Below, piece after piece: positions 22,779 to 29,800 of a stretch of DNA of 29,800 nt (the stretch's first letter is position 1; the number at the start of each line of letters is the position of its first letter). The translations under genes were made by a program, and so were the position numbers. The notes beneath the pieces are model-generated. The model worked only from the letters and a program-made list of their open reading frames with translations, had not been told where the DNA came from and made no database searches. Source of the stretch: Chersky-840 sp035532735 (lineage in GTDB: Bacteria > Actinomycetota > Acidimicrobiia > Acidimicrobiales > UBA8190); the NCBI GenBank assembly GCA_035532735.1, contig DATKQM010000007.1, positions 1 to 29,800 on the forward strand, given 5' to 3'.

Positions 22779-25420
22779 CAGGGTCGTGTTCCTTTGCTCT
22801 CCCCGTCGGCCGGGGCGAGCTCCACGACGACCTCGGGAGACCCCGGTCGCAGGACGAGCTCCTCGACGCCCCCCGCGTCGCGCAAGTCCGATTCGGCGAG
22901 GTCGAGCAAGGCGAGACGCTCGGGGTCGTCGACGACGGTCAGCTTCGTCACCGGGGCCCGCATGGACACCTGACGGGTGGTCTTGGCTCTGCGCACCTCG
23001 CCGAGGACAGAGGCGGCCATGTCGAGCACGGCGATGTCGCCGTGGTCCTGTGCCGGAGCGAGCTCTCGGACATCGGGCCACGGCGAGCGGTGGATCGAGC
23101 CCTCGTGCCACCACGACCACACTTCTTCGGTCACGAAGGGCACGAAGGGGGCGAGAAGGCGCAGCTGGATCGATAGGGCGATGGCCAGTGAGGCACGTGC
23201 CGACGTCGGGCCCGGGGCGGTGGAGTCCTCGTAGGCGCGTGTCTTGACCAGTTCGAGGTAGTCGTCACAGAAGGACCAGAAGAAGGCTTCAGTGCGCTCG
23301 AGGGCCCGTGCATAGTCGTAAGAGTCGAGAGCTGTCGTGGCTTCGATGACGACGTCGGCGAGTCGGCGCAACATGGCGAGATCGAGTGGGGCGCTCACCG
23401 CACCGCTCCCGGCCGCCTGGGTGCGGAGTCTCGTCAACGTGAAACGCGACGCGTTGAGGACCTTGATGGCGAGACGCCGGCCCACCTTCATCTGGCCCTC
23501 GTCCACCGCCGTGTCGACCCCGGGTCGCCCACTGGCGGCCCAATATCGCACCCCGTCGGCGCCGTGGGACTCGAGAAGGGGCAAGGGTGTCACGACGTTG
23601 CCGCGCGACTTCGACATCTTCTTGCGCTCGGGGTCGAGGACCCATCCCGAGATGGCGGTGTCTGTCCACGGCAGGCACCCGTATTCGAGCTCGCTCCGCA
23701 CGATGGTGCTGAACAGCCAGGTCCGGATGATCTCGTGCGCCTGGGGGCGCAGATCCATGGGGAACACCCTCGAGAAGAGATCGGGGTCGTCCTCCCTGCG
23801 GCCCGCGATCAGAGGGGTCAATGAGGACGTAGCCCAGGTGTCCATGACATCGGGATCACCGACGAACCCGCCCGGTGCCCCGCGTTGGCCCTCGGAATAC
23901 CCGTCGGGGACATCGCTCGAGGGGTCGACCGGGAGGCGGTCCTCGGCAGCGAGAAGGGGATGGTCGTGGTCGATCGAGCCGTCGTCGTGGACGGAATACC
24001 ACACCGGGAACGACACGCCGAAGAAGCGCTGACGGCTGATGTTCCAGTCGCCGTTCAGCCCCTCCACCCACGCCTCGTAGCGGTGGCGCATGTGCGGTGG
24101 ATGCCAATGCAGCTGGCGACCCCTCTCGAGGAGGCGTTCGCGCATCGCGAGCGTTCGCACGTACCACTGCCGGCTCGAGACGATCTCGAGGGGTCGATCA
24201 CCGCGTTCGTAGAACTTCACAGGGTGTCGGATGGGTTTGGGCTCGCCGATGAGCGCCCCTGCCTCAGCCAGCATCTCCACGATGCGGGTCCGGGCCTGAG
24301 AGACGGTGCGTCCCTCGATCTCGCCGTAGGCACGGGTCGCGGCCGCGGTGTCCTCGGAGGTCCACTCCTCGTCGCCCCATGGCACGGCGCGCAACCGTCC
24401 GTTGCGGCCCACGATGGTCCGGGTGGGCAGAGACAGCTCGCGCCACCACGTCACGTCGGTGCTGTCGCCGAACGTACAGATCATGGCGACGCCCGAGCCC
24501 TTCTCGGGATCGGCGAGCTGATGGGCGAGCACCGGCACACGGACTCCGAACAGCGGGGTGACCACCTCGTGGCCGACGAGCGGTCGGTAGCGGTCGTCAT
24601 CGGGGTGGGCGACAAGAGCCACGCACGCGGCCAGCAGCTCAGGGCGCGTGGTTTCGATGTCGACCGCCCCATCTGACCCCACCTGGGCGAATCGAAGCCG
24701 GTGATATGCACCGGCGAGTTCGCGGTCCTCCATCTCGGCTTGGGATACCGCCGTCTGAAAGTCGACGTCCCATTGGGTGGGTGCCTCTGTCGAGTACACG
24801 TTCCCCGAGTGGAGCATTCTGAGAAAGGCGTGTTGTGACGTTCGACGCGAGGAGTCGTCGATGGTGGCGTAGTTCTGGCTCCAGTCCACCGACAGGCCGA
24901 GCGTTCGCCAGAGATGCTCGAAGGCCTTCTCGTCCTCGACGACCAGCCGATCGCACAATTCGATGAAGTTCGGCCTTGAGATCGAGACAGTGTCCTTGCC
25001 GGGCTTGTCGGGCGGCGAGAAGGAAGGGTCGTAACGCAAACTCGGGTCGCAACGGACGCCGTAGTAGTTCTGGACGCGGCGTTCTGTGGGGAGGCCGTTG
25101 TCGTCCCAACCCATCGGATAGAAGACGTCGTAGCCGCGCATCCGCCGAAAGCGAGCTACGGCATCGGTATGGGTATAGGAGAACATGTGGCCGATGTGCA
25201 GGGAGCCAGACACCGTGGGAGGCGGCGTGTCGATGGCGAAGACCCGAGCGCGAGGTGCGGACCGGTCGAATCTATAGGTGCCCGATTCCTCCCACCGGGC
25301 CGACCATTTGGCCTCGAGGCCCTCGAGAGACGGCTTGTCGGGGACCTCCGGGGACCGCGGCTCCTCGAGCTCGGGCCCGTGTATTTCGATAGTCGCGCTG
25401 AAATTCCCGGTGGTCTCCAC
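22778..25420 (-). CDS. valS: Valyl-tRNA synthetase, archaeal-genre form
   Basis: From GTG 25420 the product is 880 residues. Class I motifs are HIGH at 75-78 in SGSLHIGHMFSYTHTDAV and KMSKS at 601-605 (KKMSKSRGN). The editing domain contains ETTRPELLAACVALVAHPDD, and the catalytic core includes MGWDDNGLPTERRVQ. That last string and DTPPPTVSG belong to the archaeal genre of ValRS (also in Rickettsia), not to the PGTDHAGIATQ type of most bacteria. The anticodon-binding domain (from about 690) is complete, but the C-terminal coiled-coil arm of bacterial ValRS is absent. ATG 25456 would add 12 residues and overlap cysS; both starts lack a ribosome site. It is essential for charging tRNA-Val. Confidence 0.92.
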   Translation of the reverse strand: METTGNFSATIEIHGPELEEPRSPEVPDKPSLEGLEAKWSARWEESGTYRFDRSAPRARVFAIDTPPPTVSGSLHIGHMFSYTHTDAVARFRRMRGYDVFYPMGWDDNGLPTERRVQNYYGVRCDPSLRYDPSFSPPDKPGKDTVSISRPNFIELCDRLVVEDEKAFEHLWRTLGLSVDWSQNYATIDDSSRRTSQHAFLRMLHSGNVYSTEAPTQWDVDFQTAVSQAEMEDRELAGAYHRLRFAQVGSDGAVDIETTRPELLAACVALVAHPDDDRYRPLVGHEVVTPLFGVRVPVLAHQLADPEKGSGVAMICTFGDSTDVTWWRELSLPTRTIVGRNGRLRAVPWGDEEWTSEDTAAATRAYGEIEGRTVSQARTRIVEMLAEAGALIGEPKPIRHPVKFYERGDRPLEIVSSRQWYVRTLAMRERLLERGRQLHWHPPHMRHRYEAWVEGLNGDWNISRQRFFGVSFPVWYSVHDDGSIDHDHPLLAAEDRLPVDPSSDVPDGYSEGQRGAPGGFVGDPDVMDTWATSSLTPLIAGRREDDPDLFSRVFPMDLRPQAHEIIRTWLFSTIVRSELEYGCLPWTDTAISGWVLDPERKKMSKSRGNVVTPLPLLESHGADGVRYWAASGRPGVDTAVDEGQMKVGRRLAIKVLNASRFTLTRLRTQAAGSGAVSAPLDLAMLRRLADVVIEATTALDSYDYARALERTEAFFWSFCDDYLELVKTRAYEDSTAPGPTSARASLAIALSIQLRLLAPFVPFVTEEVWSWWHEGSIHRSPWPDVRELAPAQDHGDIAVLDMAASVLGEVRRAKTTRQVSMRAPVTKLTVVDDPERLALLDLAESDLRDAGGVEELVLRPGSPEVVVELAPADGESKGTRP

Positions 25421-25441
25421 GGTGCGATTACCGTACTCCGA
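25421..25441. promoter_or_regulatory. 21-bp valS/cysS gap with a shared -10-like element
   Basis: The gap contains ATTACCGTA (25427-25435). On the minus strand GGTAAT is 6 bp from the valS GTG; on the plus strand TACCGT is 7 bp from the cysS GTG. Both distances fit leaderless starts from one bidirectional -10. The -35 elements would lie inside the opposing genes and are not obvious. Confidence 0.35.
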
Positions 25442-26824
25442 GTGCTGCGCCTTCATGACACTGCGACGGGCACCGTCCGACCCCTCGAGCTCCGGGAGGA
25501 AGGCCGCGTGTCGATGTACGTCTGTGGACTCACCGTCTACGACGTGCCGCACCTCGGCCACGGCCGCATGGCCCTCGTCTTCGACGTGCTGCGGCGCTTC
25601 CTCGAGTTTCGCGGTCTCGAGGTCCGTTTCGTGTCGAACATCACCGACATCGACGACAACATCATCACCCGGGCCTCCGAGGAGGGCCGGACCGAGGCCG
25701 AGGTCGCCGGTGAGTACGAGGCGGTGTGGTGGGACGCCGTCGACAGCCTCGGGGTGAGGCGGCCCACCGAGACCCCCCACGCCACGGCGTTCGTGGGGGA
25801 CATGGTCGAGCTGATCGTCGCCCTCGTCGATCGCGGGCTGGCCTACGAGACCTCCGACGGCGTCTACCTCTCGGTGGACGAGATCGACGGCTACGGGCTC
25901 CTGGCCCGCCAGAGCTTGGACTCCCTGCGCGCCGGGGCGCGTGTGGACCCCGGTGAGGAGAAGCGCTCGCCCTTGGACTTCGTCCTGTGGAAGAAGGCAC
26001 GGCCCGGTGAGCCCACCTGGCCATCGCCGTGGGGTCCGGGGCGCCCGGGGTGGCACACCGAGTGCGTGGTGATGTCGCTGGACCTCCTCGGCGAGGACTT
26101 CGACATCCACGGGGGGGGATTGGACCTCGCCTTCCCGCATCACGAGAACGAGCGCGCCCAGGCCATCGGGCTGGAGCTCGCCTTCGCCCGTCACTGGGTT
26201 CACAACGGGTGGGTCATGGTCGGGGGCGAAAAGATGTCGAAGTCTCTCGGGAACTTCACCTCCCTCACCGATCTGCTCGAGCGCGCCGATGCCCGGGCCT
26301 ATCGGCTCTTGGTACTGCGCGCCCACTACCGCTCGCCCATTGAGGTGACCCCGTCCACCGTCGAGCAAGCCGAACAGGGACTTGCCCGTCTCGACAAGCT
26401 GGCGCGTCGGTTCGATCTCGTGGCGCCCGGCGCCGGTGTCACCGCCGCGCAGGCCACTGGGGTCGGAGCCGACGCCGACGCGCTGGCATCGTTCGTGGAG
26501 CACATGGACGACGATCTCGACACCCCCGGTGCCCTGGCCGAGATCTTCGACCTGGCCCGCCGAGCTAATTCCGCCATCGACGAGGGGAAGCCCGACGAAG
26601 GTCGACGACTGGCGGTCACCGCCGCGGTGCTGTGTAACGCGCTCGGGTTGCCACTCGCCGGTGCGGGCCCGGCGGTGGACGCCGAGGTGGCCGCGCTGGT
26701 GTCCGAGCGCGACCTGGCGCGCACAGGGGGCGACTATGCGCGGGCCGACGCCATCCGAGGCGATCTCGAAGCCCGAGGATGGGTCGTCGAAGACGGGCCC
26801 GACGGCACTCGTCTCCATCGTTGA
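25442..26824 (+). CDS. cysS: Cysteinyl-tRNA synthetase
   Basis: From GTG 25442 the product is 460 residues, the normal length. It opens LRLHDTATGTVRPL, then MYVCGLTVYDVPHLGHGR (HIGH-like HLGH with the first zinc Cys), FVSNITDIDDNI, PGWHTECVVMS (zinc Cys), FPHHENERAQ (zinc His and Glu) and GGEKMSKSLGNF. The DALR-type C-terminal helical domain and a last basic/acidic tail follow. FVLWKKARPGEPTWPSPWGPGRPGWHTEC is specific to CysRS and argues against the paralogue MshC. No ribosome site precedes the GTG, and the next starts (25508, 25514) would remove the first strand. It is divergent from valS. Confidence 0.95.
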   Translation: MLRLHDTATGTVRPLELREEGRVSMYVCGLTVYDVPHLGHGRMALVFDVLRRFLEFRGLEVRFVSNITDIDDNIITRASEEGRTEAEVAGEYEAVWWDAVDSLGVRRPTETPHATAFVGDMVELIVALVDRGLAYETSDGVYLSVDEIDGYGLLARQSLDSLRAGARVDPGEEKRSPLDFVLWKKARPGEPTWPSPWGPGRPGWHTECVVMSLDLLGEDFDIHGGGLDLAFPHHENERAQAIGLELAFARHWVHNGWVMVGGEKMSKSLGNFTSLTDLLERADARAYRLLVLRAHYRSPIEVTPSTVEQAEQGLARLDKLARRFDLVAPGAGVTAAQATGVGADADALASFVEHMDDDLDTPGALAEIFDLARRANSAIDEGKPDEGRRLAVTAAVLCNALGLPLAGAGPAVDAEVAALVSERDLARTGGDYARADAIRGDLEARGWVVEDGPDGTRLHR

Positions 26825-26966
26825 GCTGAGCCGCTCGGGGACGGCCCGGCACTCGGGTCGAGCCCTCATGAAACCCCCAGGTCGGACGCGCTCGCTGCTA
26901 CCTTTTTGCGCGTGGGGGGATGTAGGAGGACAGAGGGGAGAATGAGGTGGCATCGGGAACGGTCAA

Positions 26967-27164
26967 GTGGTTCAACTCGGAACCAACTCGGAGAAGGGGT
27001 ACGGATTCATCGCCCAGTCGGACGGCGAAGACGTCTTCGTTCACCACAGCGCCATCCAGATGAACGGCTACCGGAGCCTCGAAGAGGGGCAGCCGGTCGA
27101 ATTCGAATTGACAGAGGGCCCGAAAGGCCTGCAAGCCGTCGAGGTGCGGCCCGCCACCGCCTGA
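26967..27164 (+). CDS. Cold-shock protein (CspA family), 5' end displaced by an 11-bp insertion
   Basis: The readable frame gives KGYGFIAQ (RNP1), DVFVHHSAI (RNP2), then LEEGQPVEFELTEGPKGLQAVEV, the normal CspA ending. The original gene evidently began at GTG 26947, preceded by GGGGAG, giving ASGTVKWFNSE, the standard N-terminus. An 11-bp insertion at 26974-26984 shifts that frame before KGYGF. Removing it restores GTVKWFNSEKGYGFI exactly. As written, only a GTG at 26967 opens the downstream frame (VVQLGTNSEKGYGF, 65 aa), which lacks strand beta1 and the aromatic W/F of KWFN. It is thus a pseudogene, a re-started variant, or an assembly error. The working protein binds single-stranded nucleic acid. 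Confidence 0.8.
   Translation: MVQLGTNSEKGYGFIAQSDGEDVFVHHSAIQMNGYRSLEEGQPVEFELTEGPKGLQAVEVRPATA
26974..26992 (+). repeat. Direct repeat AACTCGGA-ACC-AACTCGGA inside the cold-shock gene
   Basis: Eight bases are repeated at 26974-26981 and 26985-26992, with ACC between them. The first copy plus ACC (11 bp) is the excess over the expected csp sequence and causes the frameshift. The form suits replication slippage or an assembly artefact. Confidence 0.75.
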
Positions 27165-27203
27165 CACGGTCGCCACCACCTGACGAGGACGCGACATCGA
27201 GCG

Positions 27204-27222
27204 GGGTGGAGGCTCACCACCC
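27204..27222 (+). terminator. Hairpin after the cold-shock gene
   Basis: GGGTGG (27204-27209), loop AGGCTCA and CCACCC (27217-27222) make a perfect 6-bp stem 40 bp after the csp stop, without a T-run. Confidence 0.4.
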
Positions 27223-27225
27223 GAC

Positions 27226-27254
27226 TTGACGTTGCCTGGGCAGTGCCCTCTGCT
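27226..27254 (+). promoter_or_regulatory. Possible leaderless promoter of the MFS gene
   Basis: TTGACG (27226-27231), a 17-bp spacer and TCTGCT (27249-27254) lie 7 bp before ATG 27262. No Shine-Dalgarno is present between them. The -10 is weak (3 of 6), so the call rests mainly on spacing and the good -35. Confidence 0.35.
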
Positions 27255-27261
27255 GTGAGCC

Positions 27262-28542
27262 ATGTCGGAGGCCCAGCGGTCGCGGCGGGCCTCGCTCCCC
27301 GGTCTGCATCCGATGGGTCGTGGCCTGCCGCCGGGGTTCGGGGTGTTGTGGACCACGGTGGCCGTCGATCTTCTGGGCTTCGGCATCGTCGTCCCCCTCC
27401 TGCCGTTGTACGCGCGGCACCTCGGCGCCGGCCCCGCGTCGGTCGGGTTCCTCCTCGCGGCGTTCTCGGCCGCGCAGTTCGTGAGCGCGCCGTTGCTCGG
27501 ACGGCTCTCGGACCGGGTCGGGCGCAAGCCTCTGCTCATCGTGTCGCTGGCGGGAACCGCGGCGGCGAGCCTCCTCACCGGGGTGGCGGGCTCGTTGTGG
27601 CTCCTCGTGGTGGCCCGCCTCCTCGACGGTGCCTCGGGTGGCAGCGTGGCCGTGGCCCAGGCATCCGCGACCGACATGGTGGGTCCCGACGATCGCATCC
27701 GGGTCTTCGGGCTCCTCGGCGCCGCCTACGGAGTGGGGTTCGTCGTCGGCCCGGCCATCGGGGGCCTGGCCGCTCTGGGTGGGGCGCGCATCCCGTTCTA
27801 CGTGGCGGCCGGCATTGCCGGTGTCAACGCCGTGGTTGCCAGCAGAAGGCTCCCCGAGACCCGCCCCCAGCCCGGACCGCAGGGCAACGCCGAAGGCAGT
27901 GTCGTTCCCCGTGAATCGATGCGCACCGTCCTTCGGAGGATCTCGGCTCCCGCCGTCGTCACCGTCATGCTGATCGCGTCGTTCAGCGCCTTCGAGGCGA
28001 CCTTCGCCTTGTTCGGCCAACGCCGTCTGGGCTTCGGCCTGGCCGCCATTGGGGCCGTCTTCGCCATGGTGGGGGTGGTCGCGGTGGTGGTGCAGGGAGG
28101 TCTGGTGCGCCCTCTGGCGGCGCGCATCGGGGACCTCGGATGCCTGAGGGCGGGACTGGTCGCCGAGTGTTGCGGGCTCGTGCTCATCCCGACGGTGCAT
28201 GCGCGCGTGAGCCTTGTCCTGCCGCTCATTTTGATCACCGCCGGCCAGAGCCTGAGCACCCCGGCACTCAACGCCCTCGTGGTGGCCCGGGCGGGGTCTG
28301 AGGGGCGCGGTGCCGCCCTCGGCGTCCAGCAGGCGCTCTCCGCGTTGGCCAGGATCGTTGGACCGGCGGTCGGGGGGCTGTCCTACGAGCTGCTCGGTGT
28401 GGGCTCCCCGTTCTTCGAGGGAGGCCTCGTCATCGCCGGGGCGCTCGTGTTCTCCCTGGTCATGAGGTCAGGCATGACAACGTCGTCCCGAATGGTTGTC
28501 GAAACCGCCGTCCATAGGTTACCGTTGAGTAACAACGGATAG
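27262..28542 (+). CDS. MFS transporter, 12-helix multidrug/TetA-like
   Basis: The 426-residue protein has a 25-residue charged lead, then helix 1 with VAVDLLGFGIVVPLLPLYAR, motif A GRLSDRVGRKPLL, motif C-like GAAYGVGFVVGPAIGG, and a matching second half after a central loop (about 195-225). The FGIV.P.LPLYA plus GRLSDR.GRKP pattern is that of TetA/multidrug proton antiporters (DHA1). It exports an unknown compound across the inner membrane. It is a single-gene unit: csp with a hairpin lies before it and a 12-bp-stem hairpin follows. The tail after the last helix is polar and not conserved. Confidence 0.9.
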   Translation: MSEAQRSRRASLPGLHPMGRGLPPGFGVLWTTVAVDLLGFGIVVPLLPLYARHLGAGPASVGFLLAAFSAAQFVSAPLLGRLSDRVGRKPLLIVSLAGTAAASLLTGVAGSLWLLVVARLLDGASGGSVAVAQASATDMVGPDDRIRVFGLLGAAYGVGFVVGPAIGGLAALGGARIPFYVAAGIAGVNAVVASRRLPETRPQPGPQGNAEGSVVPRESMRTVLRRISAPAVVTVMLIASFSAFEATFALFGQRRLGFGLAAIGAVFAMVGVVAVVVQGGLVRPLAARIGDLGCLRAGLVAECCGLVLIPTVHARVSLVLPLILITAGQSLSTPALNALVVARAGSEGRGAALGVQQALSALARIVGPAVGGLSYELLGVGSPFFEGGLVIAGALVFSLVMRSGMTTSSRMVVETAVHRLPLSNNG

Positions 28543-28550
28543 GTCAAGGC

Positions 28551-28578
28551 CATCCCCGTGCCCGTAGGCACGGGGATG
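28551..28578 (+). terminator. Strong 12-bp stem hairpin after the MFS gene
   Basis: CATCCCCGTGCC (28551-28562), loop CGTA and GGCACGGGGATG (28567-28578) form a perfect 12-bp stem 8 bp after the stop codon. No T-run follows. A smaller perfect hairpin, CCGTTG-AGTAA-CAACGG (28522-28538), overlaps the last codons. The position suits termination of the MFS transcript before the dehydrogenase gene. Confidence 0.65.
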
Positions 28579-28643
28579 CTTACGCCACAACCGTGCCGAC
28601 CAGGCTCCACGGGCCCGGGCGGCGCTTGGACGGAGGGGAAGAA

Positions 28644-29800
28644 ATGTCCGAGTTCTCGCTCGATCTCAGCGAAGACCAGCTGCAGATCCAGAAGTGGGTC
28701 CACGACTTCGCCGAAGACGTGATTCGACCCGCGGCCCACGAATGGGACGAGCGGGAAGAGACCCCGTGGCCCATCATCGAAGAGGCCGCCCGGATCGGTT
28801 TGTACTCCTTCGACTTCATGACCCAGTGCTTCTTCGACCCGGGCGGGTTGATGATGCCGATCGCCAACGAGGAGCTGGCGTGGGGTGACGCCGGGATCGG
28901 GCTCGCCATCTTCGGCAGCGCCCTGGGGCTCGCCGGCATCGTCGCCAATGGGACTCCCGAGCAGCTCGGTGAGTGGGGGCCGCAGTGCTTCGGGACTCCC
29001 GAGAAGATCCAGATGGCCGCGTTCGCCGTGTCCGAACCCGACGCCGGGTCCGACGTGAGCTCGCTGCGCACCCGGGCCGTCTACGACCAGGCCAAGGACG
29101 AGTGGGTCATCAACGGGACCAAGACCTGGATCACCAACGGCGGCATCGCCGATATCCACGTCGTCGTCGCCGCCGTCGACCCCGAGCTCGGCTCGCGCGG
29201 TCAGGCCAGCTTCATCGTCCCCCCGGGGACGCCGGGCCTGTCGGCGGGTCTGAAGTTCAAGAAGATGGGCATCCGGGCGTCGCACACCGGCGAAGTCATC
29301 CTCGACGGCGTGCGGGTCCCGGGGCACTGCCTGCTCGGGGGCAAAGAGAAGCTCGACGCCAAGATGGCCCGCGCCCGCGAGGGGAAGCGGTCCAACTCCC
29401 AGGCGGCCTTGGCGACGTTCGAGGCGACCCGTCCGTCGGTGGGTGCCCAAGCCCTCGGCATCTCCCGTGCCGCCTACGAATATGCCCTCGACTACGCCAA
29501 GGAGCGCAAGGCCTTCGGTCGGCTCATCATCGAGAACCAGGGGATCGCCTTCAAGCTGGCGGACATGAAGATGCGCATCGACGCGTCGAGGCTCCTCGTG
29601 TGGCGCGCCGCGTGGATGGGACGGACCGGCAAGCCTTTCGTCGCCGGCGAAGGGTCGATGTCCAAGCTCTATGCGGGCGAGACCGCGGTGTGGGTCACTG
29701 AGCAGGCCATCCAGATCATGGGCGGCTACGGCTACATCCGTGAGCACCCGGTAGAGCGTTGGCACCGGGACTCGAAGATCTACACCATCTTCGAGGGAAC
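28644..29800 (+). CDS. Acyl-CoA dehydrogenase (3' end beyond the window)
   Basis: The frame from ATG 28644 runs open to the end of the window (385 codons). GGAGGGG lies about 5 bp upstream. Landmarks of the family appear in order: N-terminal helical domain, AAFAVSEPDAGSDVSSL (FAD/substrate loop), WVINGTKTWITNGGIAD, KKMGIRASHTGEVILDGVRV in the beta domain, then YALDYAKERKAFGRLIIENQ and QIMGGYGYIREHPVERWHRD. The last residues are KIYTIFEG, whose Glu is the catalytic base of MCAD-like enzymes, so only about 15-20 residues are missing. It oxidises an acyl-CoA to the 2-enoyl form using FAD and electron-transferring flavoprotein. The chain length or sterol preference cannot be read. Confidence 0.95.
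   Translation, partial: MSEFSLDLSEDQLQIQKWVHDFAEDVIRPAAHEWDEREETPWPIIEEAARIGLYSFDFMTQCFFDPGGLMMPIANEELAWGDAGIGLAIFGSALGLAGIVANGTPEQLGEWGPQCFGTPEKIQMAAFAVSEPDAGSDVSSLRTRAVYDQAKDEWVINGTKTWITNGGIADIHVVVAAVDPELGSRGQASFIVPPGTPGLSAGLKFKKMGIRASHTGEVILDGVRVPGHCLLGGKEKLDAKMARAREGKRSNSQAALATFEATRPSVGAQALGISRAAYEYALDYAKERKAFGRLIIENQGIAFKLADMKMRIDASRLLVWRAAWMGRTGKPFVAGEGSMSKLYAGETAVWVTEQAIQIMGGYGYIREHPVERWHRDSKIYTIFEG

Noticed and set aside
25442..26824. MshC (mycothiol ligase) instead of cysS
   Set aside because: The full-length CysRS C-terminal domain and the FVLWKKA...PGWHTEC region match CysRS rather than the shorter MshC.
25421..26953. Extension of the valS frame about 500 codons upstream
   Set aside because: It is antisense to cysS and has no synthetase features; the true N-terminus begins at 25420 or 25456.
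28551..28578. CRISPR array
   Set aside because: A single repeat-like hairpin with no second copy or spacer pattern and no cas genes in the window.
28383..29765. 460-codon minus-strand frame opposite the acyl-CoA dehydrogenase
   Set aside because: The plus strand encodes an unmistakable dehydrogenase in a frame that is open to the window end. The minus frame has no motifs.

Overview
The window is high-GC bacterial DNA with actinobacterial character: many GTG and TTG starts, ATGA/TGATG gene overlaps, a wax ester synthase/DGAT, a mycothiol-type DinB enzyme and several starts without a Shine-Dalgarno that fit leaderless mRNAs. The gene mix suggests an uncultured member of Acidimicrobiia or a related actinobacterial lineage; this is inference, since no rRNA or single-copy taxonomic marker was identified.

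Layout. (1) 1-3600 is a gene graveyard around three intact units. It holds the 3' end of an ISAzo13-type transposase, a frameshifted ArsR regulator, the tail of a methyltransferase, a broken carboxymuconolactone-decarboxylase-like gene and a broken tyrosine integrase. The intact genes are a thioredoxin-LmbE pair behind a CsoR/CstR-like operator and a SAM methyltransferase. (2) 3642-7116 is a minus-strand operon of PadR regulator, ABC ATPase and FtsX-type permease with 4-bp overlaps. (3) 7117-8400 is poor in genes: an FG-GAP repeat fragment, a decayed tRNA-Met-like sequence and about 600 bp with no supportable gene. (4) 8404-10922 has a divergent HxlR regulator and DHA2 drug exporter sharing a palindromic promoter, then a four-helix membrane protein. 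(5) 10954-14943 has a Gfo/Idh/MocA oxidoreductase and a WS/DGAT divergent from an HSL-type esterase. (6) 15251-20160 is a branched-chain-amino-acid-type (Liv/HAAT) ABC importer condensed into three polypeptides: binding lipoprotein, fused LivH-LivM and fused LivG-LivF. (7) 20164-22778 has an SDR, an amidohydrolase-2-like protein and a mycothiol-type DinB protein. (8) 22778-26824 has valyl- and cysteinyl-tRNA synthetases head to head with about 21 bp between them. (9) 26947-29800 has a cold-shock gene broken by an 11-bp repeat insertion, an MFS exporter followed by a strong hairpin, and an acyl-CoA dehydrogenase that runs off the end.

Functionally the right two-thirds reads as lipid and small-molecule metabolism (WS/DGAT, esterase, Liv-type uptake, SDR, amidohydrolase, acyl-CoA dehydrogenase) with housekeeping synthetases embedded. 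The left part reads as old mobile-element insertions. No clearly novel defence or biosynthetic system was found. The most unusual items are the 11-bp insertion in the cold-shock gene, the archaeal-genre ValRS divergent from CysRS over a shared promoter-sized gap, the symmetric HxlR/exporter promoter, the double Liv fusion, and the CstR-like operator kept beside a dead target gene.
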